The position numbers and the translations under genes were made by a program. Below the pieces are notes generated by a model. It made no database searches and was not told the DNA's origin. It saw only the letters and a list, made by a program, of their open reading frames with translations. A DNA stretch of 5,171 nucleotides from an uncultured Oscillibacter sp. (GTDB taxonomy: Bacteria > Bacillota > Clostridia > Oscillospirales > Oscillospiraceae), in assembly GCA_900542115.1 (NCBI GenBank), contig UQMC01000122.1:1-5171 (forward strand). Direction: 5' to 3'. Position 1 is the stretch's first letter; each line of letters opens with the position of its first letter. Positions 5,116 to 5,171 of this stretch are shown one piece after another.

Positions 5116-5150
5116 AATTCCCGCGACTTTAAAAGTCGCGGGAATTTTTT
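5116..5150 (+). terminator. Intrinsic terminator of the rplJ-rplL operon
   Basis: AATTCCCGCGACTTT (5116-5130) is mirrored exactly by AAAGTCGCGGGAATT (5132-5146), giving at least 13 usable pairs with a small AT loop, and a TTTTTT run (5145-5150) follows. It lies 22 bases after the rplL stop codon. There is also an A-rich stretch before the stem, so it may work to some degree on the minus strand too. Confidence 0.95.
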
Positions 5151-5171
5151 GCATTGTCTTGCCAAAGGCAA

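Noticed and set aside
4017..5171. Minus-strand open frame opposite rplJ and rplL
   Set aside because: It is a shadow of the biased CTG/GCC/GCT codons of two certain ribosomal genes and crosses the terminator.
5159..5171. TTGCC/GGCAA inverted repeat at the right edge
   Set aside because: It is five pairs and cut by the window end, so it cannot be judged.

Overview
The window is a core-genome stretch of a Gram-positive, clostridial bacterium. GC content looks moderate to fairly high. The gene order (rpmG-secE-nusG-rplK-rplA-rplJ-rplL), the four-cysteine L33, the short one-helix SecE, consensus sigma-A promoters, strong AGGAGG ribosome binding sites and a Firmicutes-style L10 leader with attenuator all fit. 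The codon and protein character most resembles gut Oscillospiraceae (Flavonifractor/Oscillibacter-like); that family-level placement is inference.

Layout. Positions 7-1095 (minus) hold serC, phosphoserine aminotransferase. Positions 1096-1450 are a divergent control region: a minus-strand promoter for serC, then an AT-rich tract, a near-consensus plus-strand promoter and an untranslated leader with a strong hairpin ahead of rpmG. Positions 1451-2380 hold rpmG (L33), secE (translocase subunit) and nusG (elongation factor), closely packed. Positions 2381-2482 are a linker with three consecutive hairpins. Positions 2483-3681 hold rplK (L11, GTG start) and rplA (L1, TTG start), joined by a linker that can fold in two mutually exclusive ways. 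Positions 3682-3924 carry no credible gene but are full of inverted repeats. Positions 3925-4136 hold a perfect-hexamer promoter, the L10 leader, its antiterminator and attenuator, and a further hairpin. Positions 4137-5093 hold rplJ (L10) and rplL (L7/L12), closed by a strong intrinsic terminator at 5116-5150.

How it works together. The plus-strand genes supply the large-subunit L1 and L12 stalk proteins (L1, L11, L10, L12), L33, the transcription factor NusG and the SecE translocon subunit. This is the conserved block that normally precedes rpoB-rpoC. The stalk genes rplJ-rplL are insulated from upstream transcription by an attenuator and have their own promoter. The leader shows the parts expected for feedback by the L10-L12 complex: a kink-turn-type L10 binding site, an antiterminator helix that shares bases with it, and a terminator that competes with the antiterminator.

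No mobile element, CRISPR array, tRNA or unknown protein-coding gene is supported. The less ordinary material is in the noncoding RNA: the rpmG leader hairpin, the nusG-rplK hairpin triplet, the rplK-rplA switch-like linker and the palindrome-rich block after rplA, which may be an interspersed repeat.
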